Assembly: GCF_009765965.1 (NCBI RefSeq) | Contig: NZ_LMUL01000017.1 | Location: forward strand, 160,729 to 206,088 | Direction: 5' to 3' | From: Caulobacter sp. S45 | GTDB lineage: Bacteria; Pseudomonadota; Alphaproteobacteria; Caulobacterales; Caulobacteraceae | DNA length: 45,360 nt | Notes under the pieces: generated by a model | Told to the model about the DNA's origin: nothing | Seen by the model: the letters and a program-made list of their open reading frames with translations, nothing else | The model's database searches: none | Part shown: positions 26,542 to 35,659 of the stretch, piece after piece | Numbering within the stretch: position 1 is the first letter of the stretch | How the letters are laid out: each line of letters starts with the position of its first letter | Translations under genes and position numbers: made by a program

Positions 26542-28875
26542 ATGGCTGACCAGAACAAGTCCGAGGGGATCAAGAAGGTCTGCGTCATCGGCGCAGGCGT
26601 GATGGGGGCGGGCATCGCCGCCCAGGTGGCCAATGGCGGGACGCCGGTGCTGCTGCTCGACATCGTCAAGGTCGGCGAGGCCGATCGCGACGCGGTGGCC
26701 AAGGGCGCGGTGGCCAAGCTGCTGAAGACCGATCCGGCGGCCTTCATGTCCAAGGCCGCCGCCAAGCTGGTCGAGACCGGCAATATCGAGGACCACCTCG
26801 AGCGCATCGCCGAGTGCGACTGGGTGGTCGAGGCGATCATCGAACGGCTGGACCTGAAGCAGTCGCTCTACAAGCGCATCGACGCGGAGCGGAAGCCCGG
26901 GACCGCGATCAGCTCCAACACCTCCACCATCCCGCTGGGCCAGCTGGTGGAGGGCCTGCCGGACAGCTTCCAGCGGGACTTCCTGATCACCCACTTCTTC
27001 AACCCGCCGCGCTACATGCGCCTGCTGGAGATCGTCACCGGGCCGAAGACCGACGCGGCGCTCGCCGCCAAGGTTGGATCGTTCTGCGACCTGACGCTGG
27101 GCAAGACCGTGGTGCGGGCCAAGGACACCCCCGGCTTCATCGCCAATCGCATCGGCACCTACTGGATGCAGCAGGCGGTCAACCAAGCCATGGACCTGGG
27201 CCTGACGGTCGAGGAAGCGGATGCGGTGCTCGGCAAGCCGCTGGGCTTCCCCAAGACCGGCGTGTTCGGCCTGCTCGATTTGGTCGGGCTCGACCTGATG
27301 CCGCACATCAACGCCAGCATGAAGGCCACCCTGCCGCCGGGCGACGCCTTCCACGCGACCAACCGCGACGTGCCGCTGATCGCCAAGATGATCACCGACG
27401 GCTACACCGGCCGCAAGGGCAAGGGCGGCTTCTATCGGTTGAACAAGGCCGCCGGTAAGGTGAAGGAGTCCATCGGGCTGACCACTGGCGAATACGCCCC
27501 GTCCAAGCCCGTGACCCTGCCGTCCGCCCTGGCCAAAGACGCCCGTGCGCTGTTGGCGTCGGACGACAAGCTCGGCCAGTTCGCCTGGAAGACCATGGCC
27601 CCGACCCTGGCCTACGCCGCCAGCCTGGTTCCCGAGATCAGCGACGACATCGTCGGCGCCGACACGGCGATGAAGCTGGGCTTCAACTGGAAGTTCGGAC
27701 CCTTCGAGCTGCTCGACAAGCTCGGCCCCAAGGCCGTGGCCGAGCGGCTGGAGAAGGACGGCGCGGCCGTGCCAGACCTGCTCCGCAAGCTGGGCGAGGG
27801 GACCTTCTACAAGATCGAGGCGGGCAAGCGCCTGTTCTTCGGGACCGACGGCCAGTACCACGAGGTCAAGGTCCCCGAGGGCGTGCTCAAGCTGGAGGAC
27901 GTCAAGCGCGTCTCCCAGCCGCTGCTGAAGAGCGGCTCGGCCGCGGCCTGGGACATCGGCGACGGCGTGGTCTGCTTCGAATTCACTGGCAAGATGAACG
28001 CGCTCGACGAGGGGGTGATCGGCCTGCTCGGCAAGACGCTGTCCCTGGTCAAGGCCAAGCACAAGGCGCTGGTGGTCTATACCGACGCCGACAACTTCTC
28101 GGTCGGGGCCAACCTGGGGCTGGCCCTGTTCGCCGCCAACATCGCCGCCTGGGGTGAGATCGAGCGCTCGATCAGCGGCGGCCAGCAGGCCTACAAGGCG
28201 CTGAAATACGCGCCCTTCCCGGTGGTCGCGGCGCCGGCAGGCATGGCGCTCGGCGGCGGCTGCGAGATCTGCCTGCACTCGGATGCGATCCAGGCTCACG
28301 CCGAGACCTATATGGGCCTGGTCGAGTGCGGCGTGGGCGTGATCCCCGGCTGGGGTGGCTGCGGCGAGATGATCGACCGCTGGAAGTCCGCGCCCGGCAT
28401 GCCCAAGGGCCCGATGCCGGCGGTGACCAAGGTGTTCGAGACCATCTCGACCGCCACGGTGTCTAAGTCGGCGGCCGAGGCCAAGGAGCTGATGTTCCTG
28501 CGCCCGACCGACGGGATCACCATGAACCGCGACCGCCTGCTGGCCGACGCCAAGGCCAAGGCGCTGGCCCTGGTGGAGAACTACGCCCCGCCGCCCAAGC
28601 CCGAGTTCCGCCTGCCCAGCGCCGGCGGAAAGACGGCGATGGATATGGCGGTGGACGGCTTCCACAAGCAGGGCAAGGCCACCGACCATGATGTGACGGT
28701 CGCCGACGCGCTGGCCACCGTCCTGTCCGGCGGCGACTACGACCTGGTCGACGTCGTCACCGAGCAGCAGGTGCTCGACCTGGAACGCGCCGCCTTCCTG
28801 CGCCTGCTGAAAACCCCCCAGACCCTGGCCCGTGTCGAGCACATGCTCGAGACCGGCAAGCCGTTGAGGAACTGA
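26542..28875 (+). CDS. 3-hydroxyacyl-CoA dehydrogenase / enoyl-CoA hydratase
   Basis: 777 residues with the dehydrogenase first: Rossmann VIGAGVMGAGIA (about 16-27), SSNTSTIPLGQL, THFFNPPRYMRLLEIV, then the 3HCDH C-terminal domain (DTPGFIANRIGTYWM). The crotonase domain is at the C-terminal end (about 470-660), with PFPVVAAPAGMALGGGCEICLHSD and a predicted oxyanion hole. This order, as in Bacillus FadN, is the reverse of E. coli FadB. It hydrates enoyl-CoA and oxidises 3-hydroxyacyl-CoA with NAD. It starts 3 nt after the thiolase stop. Expected partners are the thiolase and acyl-CoA dehydrogenase beside it. Confidence 0.93.
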   Translation: MADQNKSEGIKKVCVIGAGVMGAGIAAQVANGGTPVLLLDIVKVGEADRDAVAKGAVAKLLKTDPAAFMSKAAAKLVETGNIEDHLERIAECDWVVEAIIERLDLKQSLYKRIDAERKPGTAISSNTSTIPLGQLVEGLPDSFQRDFLITHFFNPPRYMRLLEIVTGPKTDAALAAKVGSFCDLTLGKTVVRAKDTPGFIANRIGTYWMQQAVNQAMDLGLTVEEADAVLGKPLGFPKTGVFGLLDLVGLDLMPHINASMKATLPPGDAFHATNRDVPLIAKMITDGYTGRKGKGGFYRLNKAAGKVKESIGLTTGEYAPSKPVTLPSALAKDARALLASDDKLGQFAWKTMAPTLAYAASLVPEISDDIVGADTAMKLGFNWKFGPFELLDKLGPKAVAERLEKDGAAVPDLLRKLGEGTFYKIEAGKRLFFGTDGQYHEVKVPEGVLKLEDVKRVSQPLLKSGSAAAWDIGDGVVCFEFTGKMNALDEGVIGLLGKTLSLVKAKHKALVVYTDADNFSVGANLGLALFAANIAAWGEIERSISGGQQAYKALKYAPFPVVAAPAGMALGGGCEICLHSDAIQAHAETYMGLVECGVGVIPGWGGCGEMIDRWKSAPGMPKGPMPAVTKVFETISTATVSKSAAEAKELMFLRPTDGITMNRDRLLADAKAKALALVENYAPPPKPEFRLPSAGGKTAMDMAVDGFHKQGKATDHDVTVADALATVLSGGDYDLVDVVTEQQVLDLERAAFLRLLKTPQTLARVEHMLETGKPLRN

Positions 28876-28879
28876 GACG

Positions 28880-30670
28880 ATGCAGACCTACAATGCACCG
28901 CTCCGCGACATGCGCTTCGTGCTGCACGAGCTGCACGGCCTGGAGAAGCTCAACGCCTTTCCGAAATACGCCGACTTCACCCCCGACGTGGTCGACAGCG
29001 TGCTGGAGGAAGCGGCCAAGATCGCCTCCGAGGTGCTGCTGCCCCTGAACGCCACGGGCGATCAGGAAGGCTGCGTGCTCGAGAATGGCGTCGTGCGCAC
29101 CCCCAAGGGCTTCAAGGAAGCCTACAACGTGTTCCGCGAAGGCGGCTGGGCCTCGCTGGCGTCCGATCCCGAATGGGGCGGCCAGGGCCTGCCGGAAAGT
29201 GTGAATAAGCTGGTGGAGGAGATGATCTCCGCCACCAACTGCGCCTTCGGCCTCTATCCGGGCCTGACCCACGGCGCCACCCGCGCGTTGGAGGGCCACG
29301 GCTCCGAGGAGCTGAAGCAGACCTACCTGCCGAAGATGATCGAGGGGACCTGGTCCGGCTCGATGTGTTTGACCGAGGCGCACTGCGGCACCGACCTGGG
29401 CCTGCTGCGCACCCGCGCCACGCCCAACGAGGACGGCAGCTATCGCATCGACGGCTCGAAGATCTTCATCTCGGCCGGCGAGCACGACCTGACCGAGAAC
29501 ATCGTCCACCTGGTGCTGGCCAAGATCCCCGGCGGCCCGTCGGGCGTGAAGGGTATCAGCCTGTTCCTGGTGCCCAAGTTCCTGCCGAATGCGGATGGCA
29601 CGGTGGGGCCGCGCAACGGCGTGGTCTGCACCGGCATCGAGCACAAGATGGGCCTGAAGGGCTCGGCCACCTGCCAACTCACCTTCGAGGACGCCCAGGG
29701 CTGGCTGATCGGCCAGCCGCACAAGGGCATGCAGGCCATGTTCACGATGATGAACGTAGAGCGCCTGTCGGTCGGCGTGCAGGGCCTGGGCATCGGCGAG
29801 GCCGCCTACCAGGCCGGCGTGGCCTACGCCAAGGACCGGCTGCAAGGCCGTTCGCTCTCCGGCGCCAAGCGGCCCGATCTGGCTGCCGACCCGATCATCG
29901 TCCATCCCGACGTGCGCCGGATGCTGATGACCATGCGGGTCTATGCCGAGGGTTCGCGCGCGGTCGGCGGTTGGGTCGCTCACGCCATGGATGTGAGCGA
30001 GGCCACCGACGATCCGGCGCTGAAGGAGGAGATGGAGGACTTCATCGCCCTGATGACCCCGGTGGTGAAGGCGCTATTCACCGACCTCGGATTCGAGGCG
30101 TCGAACCTCGCGGTGCAGGTCTATGGCGGCCACGGCTACATCCGCGAGCACGGGGTGGAGCAGTACGTTCGCGACTGCCGCATCTCGCAGCTCTATGAGG
30201 GCACCAACGGCATCCAGGCGCTCGACCTGGTCGGGCGTAAGCTGCCCGCCCACATGGGCCGCTATCTGCGCCGCTTCTTCCATCCGGTCTCGGAGTTCAT
30301 CGAGGCCAACCGCGACGACGCCGCCGTCGGCAAACTGGTCGAGCAGCTGGAGCGCGCCTTCGGGGCGTTGCAGCTCTCCACCGGCCAGATCGCCCAGGCC
30401 TCGCTGAAGGACCCGGAGGAGGCCGGCGCCGCGGCGACCGACTACCTGCGCCTGATCGGGCTGGTGGCCATGGGCTACATGTTCGTCAAGTCGGCCAAGA
30501 TCGCCGCGGAGAAGGCGCCGACCGCCAACGGCGACGCAGGCTTCTACGCCGATAAGATCACCAGCGCCCGCTTCTTCGTCGACCGCATCCTGCCTCAGGC
30601 CACCGCCCTGTTCTTGGCCATCAAGTCGGGCAAGGCCTCGATGATGGCGCTCGAGGAGGCTGCGTTCTGA
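28880..30670 (+). CDS. Acyl-CoA dehydrogenase, long form with C-terminal domain
   Basis: 596 residues, longer than the classic 380 because of an N-terminal extension and a C-terminal helical domain, as in the DmdC/AcdA-like subgroup. Recognised blocks: MCLTEAHCGTDLGLLRTRA, DGSYRIDGSKIFISAGEHD, and the catalytic loop ISQLYEGTNGIQALDLVGRKL, whose Glu is the likely base. It oxidises acyl-CoA to enoyl-CoA with FAD. It starts 4 nt after the previous stop, in the same operon. Chain-length preference cannot be read. Confidence 0.94.
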   Translation: MQTYNAPLRDMRFVLHELHGLEKLNAFPKYADFTPDVVDSVLEEAAKIASEVLLPLNATGDQEGCVLENGVVRTPKGFKEAYNVFREGGWASLASDPEWGGQGLPESVNKLVEEMISATNCAFGLYPGLTHGATRALEGHGSEELKQTYLPKMIEGTWSGSMCLTEAHCGTDLGLLRTRATPNEDGSYRIDGSKIFISAGEHDLTENIVHLVLAKIPGGPSGVKGISLFLVPKFLPNADGTVGPRNGVVCTGIEHKMGLKGSATCQLTFEDAQGWLIGQPHKGMQAMFTMMNVERLSVGVQGLGIGEAAYQAGVAYAKDRLQGRSLSGAKRPDLAADPIIVHPDVRRMLMTMRVYAEGSRAVGGWVAHAMDVSEATDDPALKEEMEDFIALMTPVVKALFTDLGFEASNLAVQVYGGHGYIREHGVEQYVRDCRISQLYEGTNGIQALDLVGRKLPAHMGRYLRRFFHPVSEFIEANRDDAAVGKLVEQLERAFGALQLSTGQIAQASLKDPEEAGAAATDYLRLIGLVAMGYMFVKSAKIAAEKAPTANGDAGFYADKITSARFFVDRILPQATALFLAIKSGKASMMALEEAAF

Positions 30671-30672
30671 GC

Positions 30673-31182
30673 GTGGCTCCAAGTCCGGCCCCGGCTTCGA
30701 CCCCGGCGGCAGCGGCCGAGCCGCCACCGGGGTTCGTGGAACTTCCCGCCCTGGGGCTCGGCGGTTTCGACGCCCTGGCCCGGCCGTGGTTCCTCAAGGA
30801 CGAGGACGGATCGCTGGTCGGCGGCTTCCGGGTCATGCCGCACATGGCCAACCCCAACGGGGTCTGCCACGGCGGGATGCTGGCGACCTTCTGCGACGTG
30901 CACATGTCGGTGGCGACGGTCTACCGGCATGCCGAGCTCGCGCCGCGCCTGCTGCCCACCGTCAGCCTGTCGCTGGACTACCTCCAGCCGATCCCGCTGG
31001 GCGCCTGGGTGCAGGGACGGGCGCAACTGTTGAGGGCGGGCCGTCGGCTAGCCTTCATCCAGGAGCTGCTGACCGTGGACGGCGTCCCCGCCGTGCGCGC
31101 CAGCGGCACGTTCAGCGTGCCCTCCGCCGATACGGGCGGGGACGAGATGCGTAGGCGGTTACGGGGTTTGCTGGGCACGTGA
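30673..31182 (+). CDS. PaaI-type hotdog thioesterase
   Basis: 169 residues. After a Pro/Ala-rich start (VAPSPAPASTPAAAAEPPPG) comes a hotdog-fold domain with the family motif NPNGVCHGGMLATFCD and the strand pair LLPTVSLSLDYLQPIPLGAW. It hydrolyses an acyl-CoA thioester, and its place as the last gene of the beta-oxidation operon suggests clearing stalled intermediates. The GTG start at 30673 is 2 nt after the acyl-CoA dehydrogenase stop. A later start that drops the low-complexity N-terminus is possible. The next gene is convergent, with a palindromic repeat between. Confidence 0.88.
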   Translation: MAPSPAPASTPAAAAEPPPGFVELPALGLGGFDALARPWFLKDEDGSLVGGFRVMPHMANPNGVCHGGMLATFCDVHMSVATVYRHAELAPRLLPTVSLSLDYLQPIPLGAWVQGRAQLLRAGRRLAFIQELLTVDGVPAVRASGTFSVPSADTGGDEMRRRLRGLLGT

Positions 31183-31186
31183 GGCT

Positions 31187-31337
31187 CCTTCTCCCCTTGC
31201 GGGAGAAGGAAGGGGCCCGCGTCGCGGAGCGGCGTGGGAAGGTTGAGGGGTCTTGCTGCGTTTTCAGCCGGAAGCCGAACATCGACCCCTCATCCTCCCA
31301 GCAAAAGCTGGGCCCCTCCCTCCCCGCAAGGGGAGAG
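31187..31337. repeat. Palindromic intergenic repeat, thioesterase/glycerate kinase
   Basis: The element contains nested hairpins: CCTTCTCCC with GGGAGAAGG (31187-31209), TGAGGGGTC (31244-31252) pairing with GACCCCTCA (31284-31292), CCCAGC-AAAA-GCTGGG (31297-31312), and CTCCCC-GCAA-GGGGAG (31320-31335). It fills the gap between two convergent genes and belongs to the same class of GC-rich Caulobacterales repeats as the other two in this window, although its sequence differs. Confidence 0.72.
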
Positions 31338-31340
31338 GCG

Positions 31341-32252
31341 TTAAGCGAGCGCCCCATCCGCCCGATACCGCACGTCCTGCACCCCATGCCCGGCGTCCAG
31401 CGCGATCACCGCATCCGCCCGCGCCGGCATCTCCGCCAGGATGTGGCGGGTCAGGCGCTCGTAGTGCTGGATGAAGCGGGCGATCTGCGCGTCGCTCATC
31501 ACCCGGTCGCCGCCCTGCGATCCCAGCCGGGCGCGCAGCTTGTGTTCCTGCAGAGTGCGCCAGGCCAGCACCTGCCCGAAGCCCGGCGCCTGGATCAGCA
31601 CCAGGGCGTCCAGCCGGCCGAACAGGCGTTGGTACTCCGCCCCCAGCCGCGCATCGACCTCGCGCCGCCACGCGCCGCTAGCATCCTCGTCGCGTTCCAG
31701 GGCGTTGATCGGCGTGTCCAGGACGGCGGCCTCTTCGGGCTTCGCACCAATGCACCAGCCCTCGAACAGCACCACGTCCACCGGCGCCTGCACACGGGGC
31801 CAGGTCTCCAGCGGCGCGCGAGTGTCGACCGACTTGTCGAAGCGGGGCAGGGCGACGGGGCCGACGGCGCCCGAGGTCAGGGCGTCCAGCACCCGTTCGC
31901 CCAGCGCCACATCGTGGGTGCCCGGAACCCCGCGCGTGGCGAATAGCGGGTGACGGCTTTCGGCCAGCGCCGCGCGCGCCTCTCGGGTCAGGTAGAGGTC
32001 GTCCAACGACAACACGGCGACCGTCCGCCCTTGCAGCTCCAGCAGGCCCTGGACGAAGGCGGCCATGGTCGACTTGCCGCTACCTTGTGAGCCGCAGACC
32101 CCCACGATCACTGGTCGCGCCAGCTTCCCGCGCAGGTGTTCGATCCGCAGGGCGAGCGGGGCGAGCACCTCGCGCGCCGTCCGCGCGTAGCTGTCGGGCA
32201 GGGCGTGCTCGGCGATCAGACCGGCGATCGCGGTCTCGGTGCGCGGGTCCAT
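31341..32252 (-). CDS. D-glycerate 3-kinase-like P-loop kinase
   Basis: 303 residues with Walker A GSQGSGKST (54-62), LSLDDLYLTREARAALA, a HPLFATRGVPGTHD segment and VVLFEGWCIGAKP, the pattern of the plant-type glycerate kinase family (COG4240). Plant members phosphorylate D-glycerate at O3 in photorespiration; the bacterial substrate is inferred only from that similarity. A uridine-kinase-like role is possible. The ATG at 32252 is 10 nt after the stop of a small upstream gene, so the two form an operon. Longer in-frame starts overlap that small gene. Confidence 0.87.
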   Translation of the reverse strand: MDPRTETAIAGLIAEHALPDSYARTAREVLAPLALRIEHLRGKLARPVIVGVCGSQGSGKSTMAAFVQGLLELQGRTVAVLSLDDLYLTREARAALAESRHPLFATRGVPGTHDVALGERVLDALTSGAVGPVALPRFDKSVDTRAPLETWPRVQAPVDVVLFEGWCIGAKPEEAAVLDTPINALERDEDASGAWRREVDARLGAEYQRLFGRLDALVLIQAPGFGQVLAWRTLQEHKLRARLGSQGGDRVMSDAQIARFIQHYERLTRHILAEMPARADAVIALDAGHGVQDVRYRADGALA

Positions 32253-32262
32253 GCGGGTCGGC

Positions 32263-32550
32263 TCAGCCGAGCTTGGCGATCCGCCCGCTGCGGCGGACGG
32301 CGGTGTCGTACAGCACCGGATTGGTGAACACCGAGACTTCGCACAGGATGTCGCCGCCCTCCGCGTCCGCCCACAGGTAGTTCCGTTCCACCTGCACCGG
32401 CCGGCCCGACGGCGCGAAGCCTTCATAGGTGTCGCCCCAGGGCAGGATGGCCTTCAGCTCGCGCCACGACAGGGTCATGGCCCGCGTCAGCTCGTCGTCG
32501 GCCATCTGTGCGAATTCGGCTAGCTGTTCGAATTGCGGAGGAGCAGGCAC
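32263..32550 (-). CDS. Conserved hypothetical protein
   Basis: 95 residues from the GTG at 32550, beginning MPAPPQFEQLAEFAQMADDE. The sequence WRELKAILPWGDTYEGF, VERNYLWADAEGGDILCEVSVF and NPVLYDTAVRRSGRIAK is typical of a small folded cytoplasmic protein. I do not recognise a family. It sits just upstream of the glycerate kinase-like gene and probably shares its transcript. The ribosome-binding site is weak (GGGAAA). Confidence 0.75.
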   Translation of the reverse strand: MPAPPQFEQLAEFAQMADDELTRAMTLSWRELKAILPWGDTYEGFAPSGRPVQVERNYLWADAEGGDILCEVSVFTNPVLYDTAVRRSGRIAKLG

Positions 32551-32650
32551 GGCGGTTTCCCGGATTTTTTAACGGTGGCGGCGTGATGACGCTTCGTGAA
32601 CGCGACCGATCCCTGTTAGCAGCGCCCACAGCCTGAGAGAAACCACCCTT

Positions 32651-33223
32651 ATGCTCCGTCGTCTCTACGAACGCATCCTGGCGCTGGCCGGCAGCCGCTG
32701 GGCCCTGCCCGCGCTTGCGGCGGTGGCCTTCGCCGAGAGCTCCTTCTTGCCGATCCCGCCCGACGCCCTGCTGGGGCCGATGGTGCTGGCGCGGCGCGAC
32801 CGGGCGTGGCTCTACGCCTTCGTGGCCACGGCGGGCTCGGTGCTGGGCGGCATCCTGGGCTACGCCATCGGCTATTATCTGGCGCCCTTAGGCATCAAGC
32901 TGCTCTCGATGATGGGCCATAGCGGGGGGCTCGAGAGCTTCCACGTCTGGTACGCTAAGTTCGGCCTGTGGGTGATCCTGATCAAGGGCTTGACGCCCAT
33001 CCCCTACAAGCTGGTGACCATCGCCTCGGGCCTGGCCAAGTTCAACCTGCCGATGTTCATCGCCGCCTCGATCGCCACGCGCGGCGCCCGCTTCTTCCTG
33101 GAGGCGGCCCTGCTCCAGCATCCCAAGGCCAAGGCCATCGTCGACCGGCACCTGATCCTGCTGCTGGCGCTGGGCGTGCTGCTGGTGGTGATCGCCTTCG
33201 TCGCGGTGAAGCTTATCGGCTGA
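32651..33223 (+). CDS. YqaA-type DedA-superfamily membrane protein
   Basis: 190 residues with four or five hydrophobic segments. Conserved features include FAESSFLPIPPDALLGPMVL (about 28-47) and IKGLTPIPYKLVTIASGLAKF, the typical YqaA/DedA (SNARE-associated Golgi) signatures. DedA proteins help move lipid carriers across the inner membrane and support the proton motive force, but YqaA-type members are not assigned. The ATG at 32651 is used. It lies 42 nt upstream of dsbB, in the same direction. Confidence 0.88.
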   Translation: MLRRLYERILALAGSRWALPALAAVAFAESSFLPIPPDALLGPMVLARRDRAWLYAFVATAGSVLGGILGYAIGYYLAPLGIKLLSMMGHSGGLESFHVWYAKFGLWVILIKGLTPIPYKLVTIASGLAKFNLPMFIAASIATRGARFFLEAALLQHPKAKAIVDRHLILLLALGVLLVVIAFVAVKLIG

Positions 33224-33265
33224 GGCGCCTTCCACAGGGCCAGGGCTCCGATTAGATATCGCGCC

Positions 33266-33796
33266 ATGGCATGGCAGTCGAAATACAAGAACGTCAAACC
33301 GACCACCCCCACGTGGTTCATCCTGGCCGCGATCGCCTCGGCGGCGATGCTGGCCATCGCCCACGGCTTCGAGACCTTCGGCCATCTGGCCCCGTGCGAG
33401 CTGTGCCTGCACCAGCGCGAGGGCTACTGGGCCGAGCTCTGGGTCAGCGTCATCGGCTACGGCGTCGCGCGGTGGCGCCACACGCTCGCCAAGCCCCTGC
33501 TGCTGCTGGTGGCCCTGGTGTTCCTGGGCGAGACGGTGATGGCCGCCTATCACGCCGGGGTGGAGTGGAAGTGGTGGCCCGGCCCCGCCCGCTGCACCGG
33601 CGGTCGCCAGTCGACGGCGGACCTGTCGGCCAGCATGGCGTTGCTGCTGAGCGGGGCCAAGACCCACATCGTGCGCTGTGACGAGGCCGCGTGGCGGATG
33701 CTGGGCGTATCGATGGCCGGCTGGAACGCCCTGGTCGCGCTGGCGCTGACGGTCGCCAGCGTCGTGGCGGCGATGCGGGTTAGGCGCCGGCGATGA
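33266..33796 (+). CDS. dsbB: Disulfide bond formation protein B
   Basis: 176 residues, four membrane segments. The first periplasmic loop holds Cys44 and Cys47 (PCELCLHQREGYW) and the second holds Cys110 and Cys138, the two redox pairs expected for DsbB. Tail RRRR is basic. It re-oxidises DsbA and passes electrons to quinone in the inner membrane. No dsbA is seen in the window. It overlaps the start of coq7 (ATGA), so translation is coupled. Confidence 0.93.
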   Translation: MAWQSKYKNVKPTTPTWFILAAIASAAMLAIAHGFETFGHLAPCELCLHQREGYWAELWVSVIGYGVARWRHTLAKPLLLLVALVFLGETVMAAYHAGVEWKWWPGPARCTGGRQSTADLSASMALLLSGAKTHIVRCDEAAWRMLGVSMAGWNALVALALTVASVVAAMRVRRRR

Positions 33797-34353
33797 GCGC
33801 CAAGCCTCCCGCCCGTCCGGGTCCCGGCGCGGCCAGCGCGCGGTTGGCGGAAATCCTGCGGGTGGATCACGCGGGCGAGTTGGGCGCGGTGTCGATCTAT
33901 CGCGGCCAGCAGGCTGTGTTCGGCTCGGCCCGGCGCGACATGCCCATCGCCGAACAGCTCGGTGAGATGCAGGCGCACGAGGCCGCCCATTTGGAGGCCT
34001 TCGACAAGCTGCTGACCGCGCGGCGGGTGCGCCCGACCTTGCTGGCGCCGCTGTGGCGGATGGCGGGCTTTGCGCTCGGCGCCGGAACGGCCCTGCTGGG
34101 CGAGAAGGCCGCCCACGCCTGCACCGAGGCGGTGGAGTCGGTGATCGAGCAGCACTACGCCGACCAGATCGAGGAGCTGCGGGTCCGCGAACCCAAGCTG
34201 GCCGAGGACCTCGTCCGCTATCGCGACGACGAACTGGCCCACCGCGACCAGGCGGTGGAGAACGGCGCCCGCCAAGCCCCCGGCTACGCCTTGCTGTCCT
34301 CGGTGATCCGCAGCGGGTGTAGGGCGGCGATCAAGCTGGCGGAGAAGGTCTAG
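33793..34353 (+). CDS. coq7: Demethoxyubiquinone hydroxylase Coq7
   Basis: 186 residues. It has the carboxylate-bridged di-iron ligands: HAGELGAVSIYRGQ, MQAHEAAHLEAF and later VESVIEQHYADQIEE and RDDELAHRDQA, i.e. the E...ExxH, E, ExxH pattern. It hydroxylates demethoxyubiquinone in the penultimate step of ubiquinone synthesis at the inner membrane. Its ATG overlaps the dsbB stop, a meaningful link because DsbB passes electrons to ubiquinone. Confidence 0.95.
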   Translation: MSAKPPARPGPGAASARLAEILRVDHAGELGAVSIYRGQQAVFGSARRDMPIAEQLGEMQAHEAAHLEAFDKLLTARRVRPTLLAPLWRMAGFALGAGTALLGEKAAHACTEAVESVIEQHYADQIEELRVREPKLAEDLVRYRDDELAHRDQAVENGARQAPGYALLSSVIRSGCRAAIKLAEKV

Positions 34354-34477
34354 GGCTAGTTCGGCGCCAGGATTGGGCGGTTCGTTCAATCCGCTGAGGG
34401 CGGCGCCGTCGTGCAGCCCAGCCGGAAAGATGAAATTCGGCCACCCCGCCGGTCACGGTGGGCGGAGAGCGAGTGGG

Positions 34478-35578
34478 ATGATCGACTTGTCCGAAGGCCC
34501 CGACTGCCCAATCTGCCAGACGCCGGGGCAAGGTCCGCTGATGTCCCTGGCCTTCCGGCGCAAGGTGCACCTGCCGGACCAGACCCGTCTCTATGCCTGC
34601 CGCGACTGCGACTTGGCGTTCTCATGGCCGAGGGACCCGGACAGCTACAAGCGCCATTACGGACAGGTGGCCAACGACTTCACCACGGGCGTGGAGACGT
34701 TCCGGAACCTGGAACAACTGGAGCGTCTGTCGCGTGTCATCGCCAGACGTGGGCTGAGGCGAATCCTGGACTTTGGCTGCGGCGGCGGCGGCCTGGTATC
34801 GGGCCTGGCGGGCCGCCATCCGGACGCGGACTTCGTCGGATATGACGTGAACGGAGGGTTTCCTCCTGCTTCCGCCAACCTGGCCTTCACCCAGACCCTA
34901 CCGGAGGGCGCTTTCGATCTGGTCATTCTCAGCCACGTGCTGGAACACGCGCCCGATCCCGTAGGCATGGTTCGCCACATCGAATCCAGGCTGCAGCCGC
35001 GTCATCTGTACGTCGAGACGCCCGATCCGCAGGGCTACGCATCCCGCGATCAGCCCCAGCATCTTTATTATGTGGACCGGCTGCACATCAATCACTTCGG
35101 CCTCAACTCTCTGACCCGGACGTTGGGCGGGGGCTACGGACTGGTCGAATACGGGCGATACGACATGCCCTATGAGGTCGGACCGGTTTATCCGGCTCAG
35201 TACGCCCTGTTCACCGTGGCCCAGCGCGATGTCGAGGGTTCGCTGATGGACTATCTGGCCGATCAGGCCCGCAGGGCGGCGACCCTGAGAACCCGGATCG
35301 AGGACCAGCGGTTCTACATCTACGGGTTCGGCGACAACTTCTTCCGCAACCGCTCGCCCAGCGGGCCCCTCGCGGGCCTGGACGCCAACATCCTGGGCGT
35401 CATCGACCGCAACATCGAGGCTCTGCGCACCGAGCTTCCGGAGAGTTGGGCCGCCGTGCATCCCAACGATCTGGGCTCGATAAACGGCAAACTGATCGTC
35501 TGCACCGTCACCCAGTCGGGTGGGCTCGCGGCCCTATTCGCAGCGCTCTGCCCGGACAGCGAAGTGATCCACCTCTAG
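34478..35578 (+). CDS. Zinc-ribbon SAM-dependent methyltransferase
   Basis: 366 residues from the ATG at 34478. The N-terminal Cys10/Cys13 (CPIC) and Cys41/Cys44 (CRDC) form a zinc-ribbon-like site. A class I methyltransferase domain follows, with motif I ILDFGCGGGGL (96-106) and SHVLEHAPDP, the usual acidic loop. After about 230 there is a further alpha/beta domain (RFYIYGFGDNFFRN). The layout resembles sugar C-methyltransferases used in O-antigen or capsule synthesis, but the substrate is unknown. An upstream in-frame ATG at 34373 would add 35 residues. It is downstream of coq7 and converges on xerD. Confidence 0.88.
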   Translation: MIDLSEGPDCPICQTPGQGPLMSLAFRRKVHLPDQTRLYACRDCDLAFSWPRDPDSYKRHYGQVANDFTTGVETFRNLEQLERLSRVIARRGLRRILDFGCGGGGLVSGLAGRHPDADFVGYDVNGGFPPASANLAFTQTLPEGAFDLVILSHVLEHAPDPVGMVRHIESRLQPRHLYVETPDPQGYASRDQPQHLYYVDRLHINHFGLNSLTRTLGGGYGLVEYGRYDMPYEVGPVYPAQYALFTVAQRDVEGSLMDYLADQARRAATLRTRIEDQRFYIYGFGDNFFRNRSPSGPLAGLDANILGVIDRNIEALRTELPESWAAVHPNDLGSINGKLIVCTVTQSGGLAALFAALCPDSEVIHL

Positions 35579-35659
35579 GGGATCGCTCTCCGCGTCCTCA
35601 AGCGGCTACCGATCAACGCCTGAGGGTCGAAAGCCGCCCTCTGCATCCCCGACTGCCGC

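Noticed and set aside
25318-28842. A 1174-codon open frame on the minus strand opposite the beta-oxidation genes
   Set aside because: It is low-complexity (rich in Gly, His, Gln, Arg), has no domain, and lies antisense to two clearly recognised enzymes. Long antisense frames are expected in GC-rich DNA with strong third-position bias.
35579-35659. Weak inverted repeat CCTCA...TGAGG between the methyltransferase and xerD
   Set aside because: Five-base arms with a 19-nt spacer and no U-run; not called as a terminator.
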